The notes below the pieces were generated by a model. The model saw only the letters and a list, made by a program, of their open reading frames with translations, did not search any database and was not told where the DNA came from. From Bacteroidia bacterium (lineage in GTDB: Bacteria; Bacteroidota; Bacteroidia; UKL13-3): a stretch of DNA of 64,000 nucleotides. The position numbers and the translations under genes were made by a program. Positions 17,806 to 26,695 of this stretch are shown piece by piece. The stretch spans positions 1 through 64,000 of the forward strand of contig JAKLJI010000015.1 in NCBI GenBank assembly GCA_023151275.1, read 5' to 3'. How positions within the stretch are numbered: the first letter of the stretch is position 1; each line of letters starts with the position of its first letter.

Positions 17806-18441
17806 ATGCATTTCTCAGGTCTCTATACCCGGTTGAAAGAGGTTAAACTTGCTGAATTTCTGGTTTTTGGCCTTTCAGTTTCCGGTTTTCTAATTTCCGA
17901 TTATATGCTCTTTACTTCGCGTTTTGAACAGCTTAGTTTTATCATTCCTGCTTTACTTTTCTTTTTTCTTGGTTTTCGAGCGAATTATTTTTCCAGGTTA
18001 ACATTCAACAAAGGCTTGATTGCCTTGCTTGTTGTCGGAAATCTAGTTTGCATCATCCTGCTTTCCAGAAACCTAAAGCCGACATCAGGTTCTATGCATG
18101 GCTTTCTGAAGGAAGCGAAAGCTCAGCCACTGGTGCGTTCTCTTTTCGAGGCTCACCTTGTTCCTACAAAAGCTTTTTTAGAATCCAAGGAGGATTTTAT
18201 CGGTCTTGAACCGGAAGAAAAAACGCAAGTTTTTGTTGGTATGGCTGAACGAAGCCAGGTTTCATCAAATCATTCCAATCCCAAGCTCGATTGGTTACCC
18301 GAAATCAAGATGTTTCCCTTTTTTGCTTCAAGCAATGATCAACCCGATTCTGTTTTCGCAGGAATGGAGGAGGAGTCGGCTATCGGTTCAATTCAACTTT
18401 CAAACCGATTGCTTTCAGAAAATGAGGATTTGATGGAGTAG
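17806..18441 (+). CDS. Predicted membrane protein, function unknown
   Basis: A 211-residue protein with three or four hydrophobic segments in its first 90 residues (AEFLVFGLSVSGFLISDYML, FIIPALLFFFLGF, GLIALLVVGNLVCIILL). A soluble, mildly acidic C-terminal half of about 115 residues shows no motif I recognise. It lies 96 bases after lpxB and may be read with it. Codon use resembles its neighbours. Confidence 0.7.
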   Translation: MHFSGLYTRLKEVKLAEFLVFGLSVSGFLISDYMLFTSRFEQLSFIIPALLFFFLGFRANYFSRLTFNKGLIALLVVGNLVCIILLSRNLKPTSGSMHGFLKEAKAQPLVRSLFEAHLVPTKAFLESKEDFIGLEPEEKTQVFVGMAERSQVSSNHSNPKLDWLPEIKMFPFFASSNDQPDSVFAGMEEESAIGSIQLSNRLLSENEDLME

Positions 18442-18469
18442 TGCTAGTTGATTGCTTTTCAAACCAAAC

Positions 18470-19405
18470 TTACAAAGCTCCCAAAAGAGCAGCTTCAACG
18501 CGCTTTTCAACGTTTTGGTAATCTTGTTTGATGAATGCCAATCCGGTTACGTGTTCATACAATTCAATATACCTATTGCTAATGGTTTCAATAAAGGCAT
18601 TGTCCATATCCGGAATTTGCTCCCCATCGCGGCCTTGAAAGCCATTGGCAATTAGCCATTGACGTACAAATTCTTTCGACAATTGGCGTTGCTGTTGATC
18701 ACGTGATTGAATTTCTTCGTAGGTGTCTTTGTAGAAATATCGGCTCGAATCGGGCGTGTGAATTTCATCCATCAACATCACTTTACCGTCTTTTACGCCA
18801 AATTCATACTTGGTATCCACCAGAATGAGTCCGCGTTTATTGGCAAAATCAGCCCCGAACCTGTATAACATGCGGGTATAATTTTCCAATTGAAGGTATT
18901 CTTCCTCAGTTGCAAGTCCTTGTTTTAGAATTTCATCTCTTGTAATGTCCTCATCATGGCCTTCGCTGGCTTTGATGGTTGGTGTAATGATGGGCTCTGG
19001 AAAAGGGTCGTTTTCGCGCATTCCATCAGGCATGGCAACTCCACAAATTATGCGTTTTCCGCTTTTGTATTCGCGCCAGGCATGGCCAGCCAAATATCCT
19101 CTTATTACCATTTCAACCGGCAATGGCCTGCATTTATGGCCAATGCTCACATTGGGGTCGGGTGTTGAAATTAACCAATTTGGAACCATGCTTGCCGTTT
19201 CTTTTAAAAAGAAAGCTGCAATTTGATTCAATACCTGGCCTTTGTAGGGGATTGGTTTGGGCAATACCACGTCGAATGCCGAAATACGATCGCAGGCCAC
19301 CATGGCCAAAACATCTCCACTTAGGCTGTAAACGTCGCGTACTTTTCCTTTGTAAAACGCGGTTTGACCGGGAAGATTGAAATGAGTTTCTACAAGTGCA
19401 TGCAT
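18470..19405 (-). CDS. purC: SAICAR synthase (purine biosynthesis)
   Basis: Phosphoribosylaminoimidazole-succinocarboxamide synthase joins CAIR and aspartate with ATP. The 311-residue protein has [54 protein letters not shown] and [13 protein letters not shown]. Length is typical of the longer, eukaryote-like PurC class found in Bacteroidota. It starts one base after the phoH stop, so the two are cotranscribed. Confidence 0.96.
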   Translation of the reverse strand: MHALVETHFNLPGQTAFYKGKVRDVYSLSGDVLAMVACDRISAFDVVLPKPIPYKGQVLNQIAAFFLKETASMVPNWLISTPDPNVSIGHKCRPLPVEMVIRGYLAGHAWREYKSGKRIICGVAMPDGMRENDPFPEPIITPTIKASEGHDEDITRDEILKQGLATEEEYLQLENYTRMLYRFGADFANKRGLILVDTKYEFGVKDGKVMLMDEIHTPDSSRYFYKDTYEEIQSRDQQQRQLSKEFVRQWLIANGFQGRDGEQIPDMDNAFIETISNRYIELYEHVTGLAFIKQDYQNVEKRVEAALLGAL

Positions 19406-19406
19406 A

Positions 19407-20381
19407 CTAGTTTTTTTCTTTGGCTTGAGGTTTATGATCGTAGGCCTTAATAATGTCTTTTACCAACCTGTGGCGAACCACATCTTCAAAGGTTAACCAG
19501 GCGATGTCGATTCCGGAAATTCCTTCCAGAATTTTCAAGGCTTTGGGCAATCCGGAATGTTCCTGCCTGGGAAGATCAACTTGGGTTAAGTCACCGGTGA
19601 TGATAAATTTTGCATTGGGTCCCATTCGGGTAAGGAACATTTTTAGTTGCAAATCGGTGGCATTTTGGGCTTCATCTAAAATTACGTAGGCATTGTCTAA
19701 TGTTCTGCCTCGCATAAATGCCATGGGTGCAATTTCTATAACCCGGGTTTCGATATAGGTTTTAAGTTTATCGGCCGGAATCATATCGTCTAAGGCATCG
19801 TAAAGTGGTCTCAGATAAGGGTCGATTTTTTCCTTGAGGTCGCCAGGTAGAAAACCCAGATTTTCTCCCGCTTCAACGGCTGGCCTTGCTAAAATGATTC
19901 GCTTGATTTCTTTGTCTTTCAGCGCTTTTACGGCCAAAGCAACTGCGGTATAGGTTTTTCCGGTTCCGGCCGGTCCAATGGCAAAAAGGATATCGTTTTT
20001 CTGCAACAACGAAACCATTTTCTTTTGATTGGGCGATTTTGCACGAATTACTTTTCCATGTGTTCCGTACAGAATAATATCGCCCGTTTCGGGGGCAGCT
20101 TTTTCTTTTGAAACTTCGGGTTTTGTTGCAGTTCCTGCCAAAACACTTTCCAATTGCACCTCACTAAAATGCCCAAATTGGTCAATCAAGCGCTGAAGTT
20201 CATGAAATTTTTCTTCAAAAAGTTCAAGTGCAAAATCTTCTCCACTTAAAATTAGCTGGTTTCCGCGATGCACGATTTTGAGCATAGGGAAGTGATTTTG
20301 AAGAATTTTCAGGTATTTATTATTGGGCCCTAGTAGTAATGCAGGCTCAAATTGGTCGAGAGTAAGTTCTTTGCTGTTCAA
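19407..20381 (-). CDS. phoH: PhoH-like ATPase
   Basis: A 324-residue PhoH-family P-loop ATPase with an N-terminal KH-like part (residues about 1-100). It has Walker [20 protein letters not shown], Walker [17 protein letters not shown] and the [14 protein letters not shown] sensor segment. The family is linked to RNA metabolism. The frame is open upstream to 20564, but those codons lie across the divergent promoter and overlap the neighbouring gene. A TTG at 20381, about 24 bases after the predicted start site, gives the expected length. Confidence 0.92.
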   Translation of the reverse strand: MNSKELTLDQFEPALLLGPNNKYLKILQNHFPMLKIVHRGNQLILSGEDFALELFEEKFHELQRLIDQFGHFSEVQLESVLAGTATKPEVSKEKAAPETGDIILYGTHGKVIRAKSPNQKKMVSLLQKNDILFAIGPAGTGKTYTAVALAVKALKDKEIKRIILARPAVEAGENLGFLPGDLKEKIDPYLRPLYDALDDMIPADKLKTYIETRVIEIAPMAFMRGRTLDNAYVILDEAQNATDLQLKMFLTRMGPNAKFIITGDLTQVDLPRQEHSGLPKALKILEGISGIDIAWLTFEDVVRHRLVKDIIKAYDHKPQAKEKN

Positions 20382-20401
20382 ATTATGCCGGGCTAGTTTG
20401 T

Positions 20402-20419
20402 TAACTTTGCACGAAAGTA
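20402..20419. promoter_or_regulatory. Face-to-face divergent promoter, phoH / SAM hydrolase
   Basis: Rightward box TAACTTTG (20402-20409, exact TAnnTTTG) and leftward box TACTTTCG (20419-20412, one mismatch) lie two bases apart on opposite strands. The predicted start sites would each fall inside or just beyond the other box. The leftward one supports the TTG start of phoH; the rightward one precedes a TTG at 20438. Confidence 0.5.
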
Positions 20420-20437
20420 AGAAAAAATCCACCAGCT

Positions 20438-21220
20438 TTGACCATTGTAACACTAACATCCGATTATGGAGAAGGAAGCTATTACCAGGGTAGTCTGAAA
20501 GGTGCGCTTCTGAGCGCAATTCCAGAGCTGCAACTTGTGGATATCTGGCATTCGGCTTATCCATTTGATGTGAGTCAAGCCAGTTTTATGCTTTCTATGG
20601 TTTACCCCAATTTTCCTCCCGGAACCTGGCATGTTTTGGCTATAGATACCTCGCCTTTTAGCCATAAGCAAGTGTTGGTGGTTGAATACAATGGCCATTT
20701 TTTTATTGGGGCTGATAATGGACAGTTCTCCTTGCTTTTCCCTCAGATGCCCGAAAAAGTTTATCGGGTTTTGATTAAGCCGGGACTTGAAAGTCATCCT
20801 TTTCCGGAGAAGGCGCTGTTTGTTCCGGTAATTGCCCATTTTATCAAAAACAAAAACTTAAAAGGCATTGCTGAACCCGGACATATTATGAATTTGAAAA
20901 AGCCGGTTAAGCCTTATGTGGAAGGAAGTTTGCTAAAAGGAATGGTAATGATTATCGATTCCTTTAATAATGCGATTACAAATATCAGTAAGTCTGAATT
21001 TGAGGCGTTTACCCAGGGAAAAGCTTTTCGACTCTTGTATTGGCGCAAGGATAGTCTTAGTGAAGTTTCAACGCACTATCATCGAGAGCGAGACGGCGAA
21101 TCCTTGATGCTTTTCAATGAAAATGGATACCTTGAAATTGCAATGAGCAGAAGCAGAGGTGCTCAATTGCTTGGACTTAAGCCGGGTTCTGTAATATTAA
21201 TCGAACAAAAAGAATACTAA
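20438..21220 (+). CDS. SAM hydroxide adenosyltransferase (SAM hydrolase, DUF62)
   Basis: A 260-residue member of the DUF62 family, which hydrolyses S-adenosylmethionine to adenosine and methionine. Motifs are LTSDYGEGSYYQGSLKGALL at the start, VHLAIDTSPF-like HVLAIDTSPFSHKQ, FIGADNGQFSLLFPQ (substrate-binding) and IDSFNNAITNISKSEF. It starts with TTG 22 bases after the predicted transcription start. A two-gene unit with the following small monooxygenase-like gene is likely. Confidence 0.9.
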   Translation: MTIVTLTSDYGEGSYYQGSLKGALLSAIPELQLVDIWHSAYPFDVSQASFMLSMVYPNFPPGTWHVLAIDTSPFSHKQVLVVEYNGHFFIGADNGQFSLLFPQMPEKVYRVLIKPGLESHPFPEKALFVPVIAHFIKNKNLKGIAEPGHIMNLKKPVKPYVEGSLLKGMVMIIDSFNNAITNISKSEFEAFTQGKAFRLLYWRKDSLSEVSTHYHRERDGESLMLFNENGYLEIAMSRSRGAQLLGLKPGSVILIEQKEY

Positions 21221-21223
21221 GTG

Positions 21224-21520
21224 ATGTTAAATCGGATTGTACGCATGAGTTTTAGGCCGGAGGAAGTGGATAATTTTTTAGCGGTTTTCAATGCCTCCAA
21301 GCACTTCATTGCCGCCTCAGAAGGTTGTGAGGGACTTGCACTTTTGCGCGATAGTTCATCGCCGAATGTGTATTTTACTTACAGTTATTGGAAAGATGAA
21401 CATTGTTTGAATAAATACCGCTATTCAGATTTGTTTAAAGAAGTGTGGAGCAAAACCAAGGTCCTATTTAATGATGCACCACAGGCTTGGAGCCTTGAAT
21501 TGGCCGATCAAGTCAAGTAA
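21224..21520 (+). CDS. Antibiotic biosynthesis monooxygenase (ABM) fold protein
   Basis: A protein of about 98 residues with the dimeric alpha-beta barrel of the ABM/YgiN family: NRIVRMSFRPEEVDNFLAVF, EGCEGLALLRDSSSPNVYFT and YSYWKDEHCLNKYRYSDLFK. Such proteins act on quinones, heme or unknown small molecules; the substrate here is not evident. A GTG at 21221 precedes the ATG by one codon and either could be used. Confidence 0.82.
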   Translation: MLNRIVRMSFRPEEVDNFLAVFNASKHFIAASEGCEGLALLRDSSSPNVYFTYSYWKDEHCLNKYRYSDLFKEVWSKTKVLFNDAPQAWSLELADQVK

Positions 21521-21600
21521 ATCTTCTTAAAAGTGTACAAAAAACAGGTTTCCCCACATATTCGCTTCAAAAGCAGGTAAGTGAAAATGGCGAATTCACC

Positions 21601-21608
21601 TAACTTTG
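21601..21608 (+). promoter_or_regulatory. Promoter of the LysM gene, -7 box
   Basis: TAACTTTG is an exact TAnnTTTG match 30 bases before the chosen ATG at 21639. An in-frame TTG at 21606 lies within this box and so should not be used. Confidence 0.5.
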
Positions 21609-21638
21609 AAGGAAGTTCGTTTGTATGAATACCCGCGC

Positions 21639-23555
21639 ATGAAGTCGATTATTTCCATTCTGCTAATTTTCTGTCCGTTTGCCATTTTGTTGGCCAGTCC
21701 AAAAGATTCCCTCCGGCTGGAATTGCGCGATGGCAAAAAGCTAATTGTTCACCGTGCGGTAAAGGGAGAAAGCCTGCAACAAATTGCAGCCAAATATGGC
21801 GCAGATGAACAGCTCATCCTTTCGCTGAACCCGATGCTTCAAAACGAAGTAAAGCCGGGGCATTTGGTTCGCATTCCACTTAATGCCGATAAATATGGAG
21901 ATGTGAAGGTTAATCCGGTAAAGCCCATTTCGGATAGTCGTTTGCCTTTGGCTACAACACTTCCTTCTCCTGAACTTAGTGGAGAACCATCAAAAAAAGG
22001 TCAGGCCAAACAGGAGGATGACGGCGCTGACGCGGAAGTTCGCGTAACCAAAGAAACTGAAATTTTAGATTCTCAAAAGGGAAATGCAACGCCAGAGTCA
22101 AGTCAAACATCGTCAACTCAGGCTAAAACAGCTGATAATCCAGATTTGAAGGACCCCACAAGTGCAGTTTCTTTTCAACGCAAGGCAGATGCAACACCCG
22201 ACCCTCAAGGTGGCAATATGCAAAAAGCGCCAACCGTTACCAATCCCGGAGCTAATAACCTGAATGCCCAAAAAACATCAGAAGAAACCCTATTAAATCC
22301 AACCCAAAAGCCACTTAAAGTTAAAATAAACCCTGCCGATTTTCAAACCTATGTGGTTGGCAACGCACAAAGTGTTCAACAGCTTGCGGCCACGTTAAAG
22401 CAGGACCCCAATTACCTGAAATCGATTAACGACCTTTCCAGCGACAGGCTTTGGAAGGGACAGCATTTGCTTATTCCAAAAGGTGCTGCTCCTGTACAAC
22501 AGCAAGAGCGCTTAACTGCTGCCCAAAAAACGGAGCGCAGAGATAGTTCGGCCAATGCCATAAAAAATGCCTGGGCGCAAGTAAAGGCAGATGAACCATT
22601 TCAAACTAAGGAAACGGAACAAGCTGAGCCTTCTTCCACTAGCCCCGCACAAAGCAATTCACTCACAGGGAATACAGGTTCTTCATCTGCTTCGGCAAAT
22701 GCCACCACTGTAGATGAGAATGAATTGGATGACAAAAGTGGAAAAGAGCCAGTTCCTGCTGAACCTCAAAAGCAAGATCCTGCTGATATTGGCTTAGCCA
22801 GAAGGCGTTACAATACAAGCATTCAAACAGGCCAACATGCTGTTGAAGACCGTGAATTGGATACCAGTTTGGTAAGTCATTACGACGGTATTGATAAAAT
22901 GGGATTGCGTTTTAAGAATGATTTTGCCTTATATGAAAACAATGCCATTACCTATTCTGCAGTAGATTTCAGAGATCAGCGGCTGGTGGTTGACGAATGG
23001 GCTGTAGAGGCCGCGGATAGCAATGCATTGTACATTCAGCCTTCAGCAAACCGCTCGGGAAAAGGAGATAAGAACACAACCCACGTTGTAAAAGAAGGCG
23101 AGACCTTGCTTTCCATTGCAAAAAAGTATGGAGTTACCCAATCGGATATTATCAATTGGAATGGTTTGTTGAAATACCGTTTGCGTGTGGGGCAGGAATT
23201 GGTTGTAAATGATGCTCGCGGAAGTTTAGCTTATTACGAACGTGCACTTACCCAAAAGCAAAAGGCAGTTAAAAATCTTGAAGTAGATGGCATTACCGAC
23301 CAAGGTTTGGCCTATTATGACCCGAAGAAAAAATTGAAAGGTGTTTTGATGAACAATTTGCCCAAAGGGAAATGGGTAGAAATTCAAAGCCTTGAAAAGT
23401 TCTTGAAAATTACTGTTCAGGTTGCGGGCCCTTTACCTCAAAATGCGCCAAAGGATTGTTTGTTGATGTTGGACGAAAAAACGGCCACTGCATTGGAAAC
23501 CAACAACAAGCAAACCATTGTTAAAATAAGCTTTGGTAAGGTTGATAACGAATAA
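21639..23555 (+). CDS. Secreted LysM-repeat protein
   Basis: A 638-residue exported protein. After a signal peptide (residues about 1-19, ending LLAS), three LysM modules can be seen: residues about 36-80 (GESLQQIAAKYGADEQLI), about 240-285 (YVVGNAQSVQQLAATL) and about 487-530 (HVVKEGETLLSIAKKYGV). The regions between the modules are Ser/Thr/Pro/Gln-rich and probably disordered. The last 100 residues form a globular domain (GVLMNNLPKGKWVEIQSLEK). It probably binds cell-wall peptidoglycan; no catalytic domain is evident. Confidence 0.88.
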   Translation: MKSIISILLIFCPFAILLASPKDSLRLELRDGKKLIVHRAVKGESLQQIAAKYGADEQLILSLNPMLQNEVKPGHLVRIPLNADKYGDVKVNPVKPISDSRLPLATTLPSPELSGEPSKKGQAKQEDDGADAEVRVTKETEILDSQKGNATPESSQTSSTQAKTADNPDLKDPTSAVSFQRKADATPDPQGGNMQKAPTVTNPGANNLNAQKTSEETLLNPTQKPLKVKINPADFQTYVVGNAQSVQQLAATLKQDPNYLKSINDLSSDRLWKGQHLLIPKGAAPVQQQERLTAAQKTERRDSSANAIKNAWAQVKADEPFQTKETEQAEPSSTSPAQSNSLTGNTGSSSASANATTVDENELDDKSGKEPVPAEPQKQDPADIGLARRRYNTSIQTGQHAVEDRELDTSLVSHYDGIDKMGLRFKNDFALYENNAITYSAVDFRDQRLVVDEWAVEAADSNALYIQPSANRSGKGDKNTTHVVKEGETLLSIAKKYGVTQSDIINWNGLLKYRLRVGQELVVNDARGSLAYYERALTQKQKAVKNLEVDGITDQGLAYYDPKKKLKGVLMNNLPKGKWVEIQSLEKFLKITVQVAGPLPQNAPKDCLLMLDEKTATALETNNKQTIVKISFGKVDNE

Positions 23556-23558
23556 GTT

Positions 23559-24458
23559 GTGTTTGAGATTCCTCCAATTCAAGTAATCCGGCGGACTTGC
23601 CCGGAGAGTGCCAGGTTTTCCATTGTTTTGCCCAGTTGGAATAACCTCACATTTTTGAAATGCTGCATTGAATCCATTCAAAAAAATAGCCGATACACCC
23701 ATCAGCTAATTGTGCACGTGAATGAGGGAACCGATGGAACTTTGGAATGGATAAAAGAATCCTCGTATGCTGCTACCTATTCCGCATCCAATGCCGGTGT
23801 TTGTGCCTCTGTGAATGCTGCGGCTTCCTTGGCCCAAACCGATTATATCTTGTACCTGAACGATGATATGTATGTTTGTCCCGATTGGGATTACCACCTG
23901 CTTCAGGCAGTTCAAGCACGCAAAGACGATTTGTTTTACTTTTCCTCAACCATGATTGAAGCTGCGCCCAGCAGCAGCAAAGCGGTTCGTTCACCCCATG
24001 ATTTTGGAAATCATCCCGATAATTTCAAGGCATATGAATTGCAAGATTGGATACAAAGAAATCCGGGTGTGGATTGGTATGGCTCCTGTTGGCCACCCAG
24101 CCTGGTAAGCACACGCTTATGGAGGCAGCTTGGTGGATACGATGAACGCTTTAGTCCCGGTTTTTATTCCGACCCCGATTTTGGAATGAAGCTGTGGCAG
24201 GCTGGAGTTCGCGATTTTAGAGGCATTGGAAACTCCCTGGTTTATCATTTTCGCTCCAAATCTACAGGTAGGGTAGTACGTAATCCGGGAAGGAAGCAGT
24301 TTGCCCAAAAATGGGGTATCCCATCTTCTTTTTTCTACAAAGCCTTTTTAAAAATGGGTGAACCCGCACAAGCAGGAATGGAATTGCGGGAACCACATGT
24401 GCTTTCCCAAATTTTCCCCAGCCTGCGTGCTTTTTGGATTGCTCGTTTTGGCGACTAA
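23559..24458 (+). CDS. Family 2 glycosyltransferase
   Basis: A 299-residue GT-A fold enzyme. It shows FSIVLPSWNNLTFLKCCIES, HVNEGTDGTLEWI, the donor-binding NDDMYVCPDWDY and a C-terminal GGYDERFSPGFYSDPDFGMK with the likely catalytic acidic residues. It starts with GTG three bases after the LysM stop. The acceptor is unknown. Its stop overlaps the convergent bshB1 stop by four bases. Confidence 0.88.
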   Translation: MFEIPPIQVIRRTCPESARFSIVLPSWNNLTFLKCCIESIQKNSRYTHQLIVHVNEGTDGTLEWIKESSYAATYSASNAGVCASVNAAASLAQTDYILYLNDDMYVCPDWDYHLLQAVQARKDDLFYFSSTMIEAAPSSSKAVRSPHDFGNHPDNFKAYELQDWIQRNPGVDWYGSCWPPSLVSTRLWRQLGGYDERFSPGFYSDPDFGMKLWQAGVRDFRGIGNSLVYHFRSKSTGRVVRNPGRKQFAQKWGIPSSFFYKAFLKMGEPAQAGMELREPHVLSQIFPSLRAFWIARFGD

Positions 24459-25171
24459 AGCGTTTTTACCAAATCGCTTATTCCGGGGGCACGTTTTACT
24501 GTGAAACCCTCTCCATACTTCACATTCAGAATGCGGCCAAATTGGTTGGCTCTGCCTTTGATGAATTCAATAAAGTTTTCACCGGAGATGGGAGTTTCGG
24601 GTTCAAGCGAATCCGGATTGTAAAATTGGCTGGAAAAAGCCATGATGCTTTCCAGTTTTTTATCAAAATACGGACTAATATCCACCACAATATCCGGTTT
24701 CATCATCCTGTCTTGAATGTAGTGGTAAACTGCTTTTGGGCGCCAGGCTTCCTGTACCTGTCCATTCCAGCTGCTGTTTATTTTACGCAAGCCCGATAAA
24801 AAACAAGCTTCTTCGGCAAGATCACCGCCACGACCATGGTCCACATGCCTGTCTTCTTCTGCATTGCATAACACAATTTCAGGTTTGTAGAGACGAATCA
24901 TTTCAATTAAGCGGAGCAGACTTTCCTGGTCTTTTCTGAAAAAACCGTCGGGTAAACCCAGGTTGTGGCGCGCATGAATCCCTAGAATTTCACTGGCTTT
25001 GGCAGCTTCTTGCGCACGTAGTTCTGGAGTACCTCTTGTTCCCAGCTCACCGCGTGTTAAATCTACAATTCCAACTTTGTAACCTAATTCAATATGTTTC
25101 AGAATTGTACCGCTGCAACTTAATTCAGCATCATCGGGATGAGCTGCAAAAACAAGAATGTCTAGTTTCAT
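24455..25171 (-). CDS. bshB1: Bacillithiol biosynthesis deacetylase BshB1
   Basis: A 238-residue zinc-dependent deacetylase that removes the acetyl group from GlcNAc-malate in bacillithiol biosynthesis. Motifs are AAHPDDAELSCSGTI (zinc ligands His, Asp), NLGLPDGFF and DRHVDHGRGGDLA (zinc-ligand His). The LmbE/PIG-L fold is clear. The promoter box at 25183-25176 ends four bases before the ATG, predicting a leaderless mRNA. Confidence 0.93.
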   Translation of the reverse strand: MKLDILVFAAHPDDAELSCSGTILKHIELGYKVGIVDLTRGELGTRGTPELRAQEAAKASEILGIHARHNLGLPDGFFRKDQESLLRLIEMIRLYKPEIVLCNAEEDRHVDHGRGGDLAEEACFLSGLRKINSSWNGQVQEAWRPKAVYHYIQDRMMKPDIVVDISPYFDKKLESIMAFSSQFYNPDSLEPETPISGENFIEFIKGRANQFGRILNVKYGEGFTVKRAPGISDLVKTL

Positions 25172-25175
25172 GCCG

Positions 25176-25183
25176 CGAAGATA
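25176..25183 (-). promoter_or_regulatory. bshB1 promoter, -7 box (leaderless geometry)
   Basis: TATCTTCG on the minus strand differs from TAnnTTTG at one base and ends four bases before the ATG. Confidence 0.4.
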
Positions 25184-25221
25184 GGAAAGGGAGTTGGTTA
25201 ATTGAAGGCTGCAAAAGGGTT

Positions 25222-25473
25222 TTGGACCATGGAAGCAAAAGCTATCAGCTTGTATTTATTAAATCTGAAAAAGCTTGGATTGGTATTTTATTCACTGGTC
25301 AGCAAAGCATTGAGTGTTGGAATCTGGGAAGGATTGAAAAAAACAAGACATTGGTAGAATATGCCATTGCAGATAGCGACTTGGACATTTTTGTAAGTAA
25401 ATATCAACTGCAACTTCCCGACAAAGAAAAGTTAGAAGCATTCATTAATAATGAATTAAAGAATACGAAATAA
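25222..25473 (+). CDS. Small hypothetical protein (TTG start)
   Basis: An open frame of 83 residues ending LEAFINNELKNTK. Its composition is protein-like, with alternating hydrophobic segments (YQLVFIKSEKAWIGILFTG) and a charged C-terminal helix. There is no ATG in this frame downstream of the bshB1 start, so TTG at 25222 is proposed; the frame continues upstream only as antisense to bshB1. No family is recognised. It could be a decayed or spurious frame. Confidence 0.42.
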   Translation: MDHGSKSYQLVFIKSEKAWIGILFTGQQSIECWNLGRIEKNKTLVEYAIADSDLDIFVSKYQLQLPDKEKLEAFINNELKNTK

Positions 25474-25644
25474 ACAGAACCCGCTTACTAACAGCTAAAA
25501 TAAAAATTGAAAAGTCCACCAGATTCATTGCGACTAAGTGCATGAAAGTTATTAGCTCATGATTCATTTTCTGTTGGCATTTGCCAGTTTCCTGCAATGC
25601 TTACCTCCGGAGTTTTGAATGACAGGAAGGGTTTGATGTGAAAC

Positions 25645-25780
25645 GGCTTTTGCGTTAGGGATAGCAGGGGAAATCCTTTTTTGCATGGGCTGGCTTTGCA
25701 GCTCGGGTAGGCAAAAAAGATTGGACCGGATAGCCCGACCCCGACAAGGCCAAAGGCCTTCGTCAGGGGAACGCCCAAAA
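25645..25780 (+). other. Structured intergenic element, two hairpins (candidate REP-like repeat or small RNA)
   Basis: This is the only gap longer than 300 bases apart from the tRNA region (25474-25889). Hairpin 1: 72-84 of the 25600s (AATCCTTTTTTGC) pairs with 25711-25722 (GCAAAAAAGATT), 12 bp with one bulged C. Hairpin 2: CCCC/GAC/AAGGCC (25739-25751) pairs with GGCCTT/GTC/GGGG (25755-25769), 13 bp with two single-base bulges and an AAA loop. The flanks read GTTAGGGATAGCAGGGGAAA and GGGGAACGCCC, which I remember as recurring intergenic sequence in Bacteroidota. The remaining bases 25474-25644 and 25781-25889 show nothing. Confidence 0.6.
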
Positions 25781-25889
25781 ACAAGCCCTCATCCAATTGC
25801 TGAGCCGCGTTCTTTTTACGGTATTTAGTGGGCTGATTTTTTTGATGCCTGCTCCAATTTCAACCCATTCTTTTGCAGGTGAACAGCTT

Positions 25890-26633
25890 TTAGCCGTTGA
25901 ACAACCATCGGGATGGTTTTCTAACTTTTCTTAATCCGAATTTTTTGATGCCGAACTTGTTGATATGGGCCAGCGTTTCTTCAACAGAATCTGTTATAAG
26001 CAGGTATTCTTTGAGTTCTGTAGGTGAAACGGTGCCGTGAGTTACCATATCGTCTATGAGGTGGATGAGGTTTTTCCAGTAGTCTTTTCCGAATAAAACC
26101 ACGGGAAATTCTTCAATTTTTCCAGTTTGAATGAGGGTGAGGGCTTCAAACATTTCGTCCATGGTTCCCCAGCCTCCGGGCATAATTACAAAGCCATAGG
26201 AGTATTTTATCAAGAGGGTTTTGCGCACAAAAAAGTACCTAAAATCAACCCATTTGTGAAGGTAAGGATTTTCTTTTTGCTCGTGTGGAAGTTGAATATT
26301 GCAACCAATGCTTTTTCCATTGGCTTCGAATGCGCCTCGGTTTGCAGCTTCCATTATTCCGGGTCCACCGCCTGTCATTACGGCAAAGCCCATTTTGCTC
26401 AATCCTGCGCCAATTTCACGCGCTTTTTTGTAGAATACATGGTCTTCTTTAAAGCGTGCACTTCCAAATACGGTTACACAGGGTCCCACAAAATGCAATG
26501 CCCGAAAGCCTTGAATAAATTCCCAAAGCACTTTGAAGGAAAATAGCAATTCGCTTCGGCGGGATCGAGGTCCTTCCAGAAAGCGTCGTTCGCTGTGAAA
26601 ATAGGCTTCTTTGCGTTTTTTATAGGATGCCAT
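25890..26633 (-). CDS. LOG-family protein (cytokinin riboside monophosphate phosphoribohydrolase-like)
   Basis: A 247-residue Rossmann-fold protein of the TIGR00730/LOG family. The diagnostic motif is MPGGWGTMDEMFEALTLIQ (PGGxGTxxE), together with VMTGGGPGIMEAANRGAFE. Members cleave nucleoside 5'-monophosphates to free base and ribose phosphate, and are often mislabelled lysine decarboxylases. The extended N-terminus (about 55 residues before the fold) is typical of the longer subgroup. It starts 62 bases after hpd, beyond a hairpin. Confidence 0.88.
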   Translation of the reverse strand: MASYKKRKEAYFHSERRFLEGPRSRRSELLFSFKVLWEFIQGFRALHFVGPCVTVFGSARFKEDHVFYKKAREIGAGLSKMGFAVMTGGGPGIMEAANRGAFEANGKSIGCNIQLPHEQKENPYLHKWVDFRYFFVRKTLLIKYSYGFVIMPGGWGTMDEMFEALTLIQTGKIEEFPVVLFGKDYWKNLIHLIDDMVTHGTVSPTELKEYLLITDSVEETLAHINKFGIKKFGLRKVRKPSRWLFNG

Positions 26634-26640
26634 AAGAGTA

Positions 26641-26677
26641 CAATAAAATTGCCCCGGAATCTGTGAAACCGGGGCAA
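26641..26677 (-). terminator. Terminator after hpd
   Basis: A perfect 9-bp stem, TTGCCCCGG (26649-26657) and CCGGGGCAA (26669-26677), is followed on the minus strand by a TTTTATTG tail. Confidence 0.7.
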
Positions 26678-26695
26678 AACAATAAGATTTATTAA

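Noticed and set aside
25557-25796. 79-codon frame across the structured intergenic element
   Set aside because: Its reading follows the hairpin arms, has low-complexity composition and no conservation that I can see; the DNA is better explained as a structured element.
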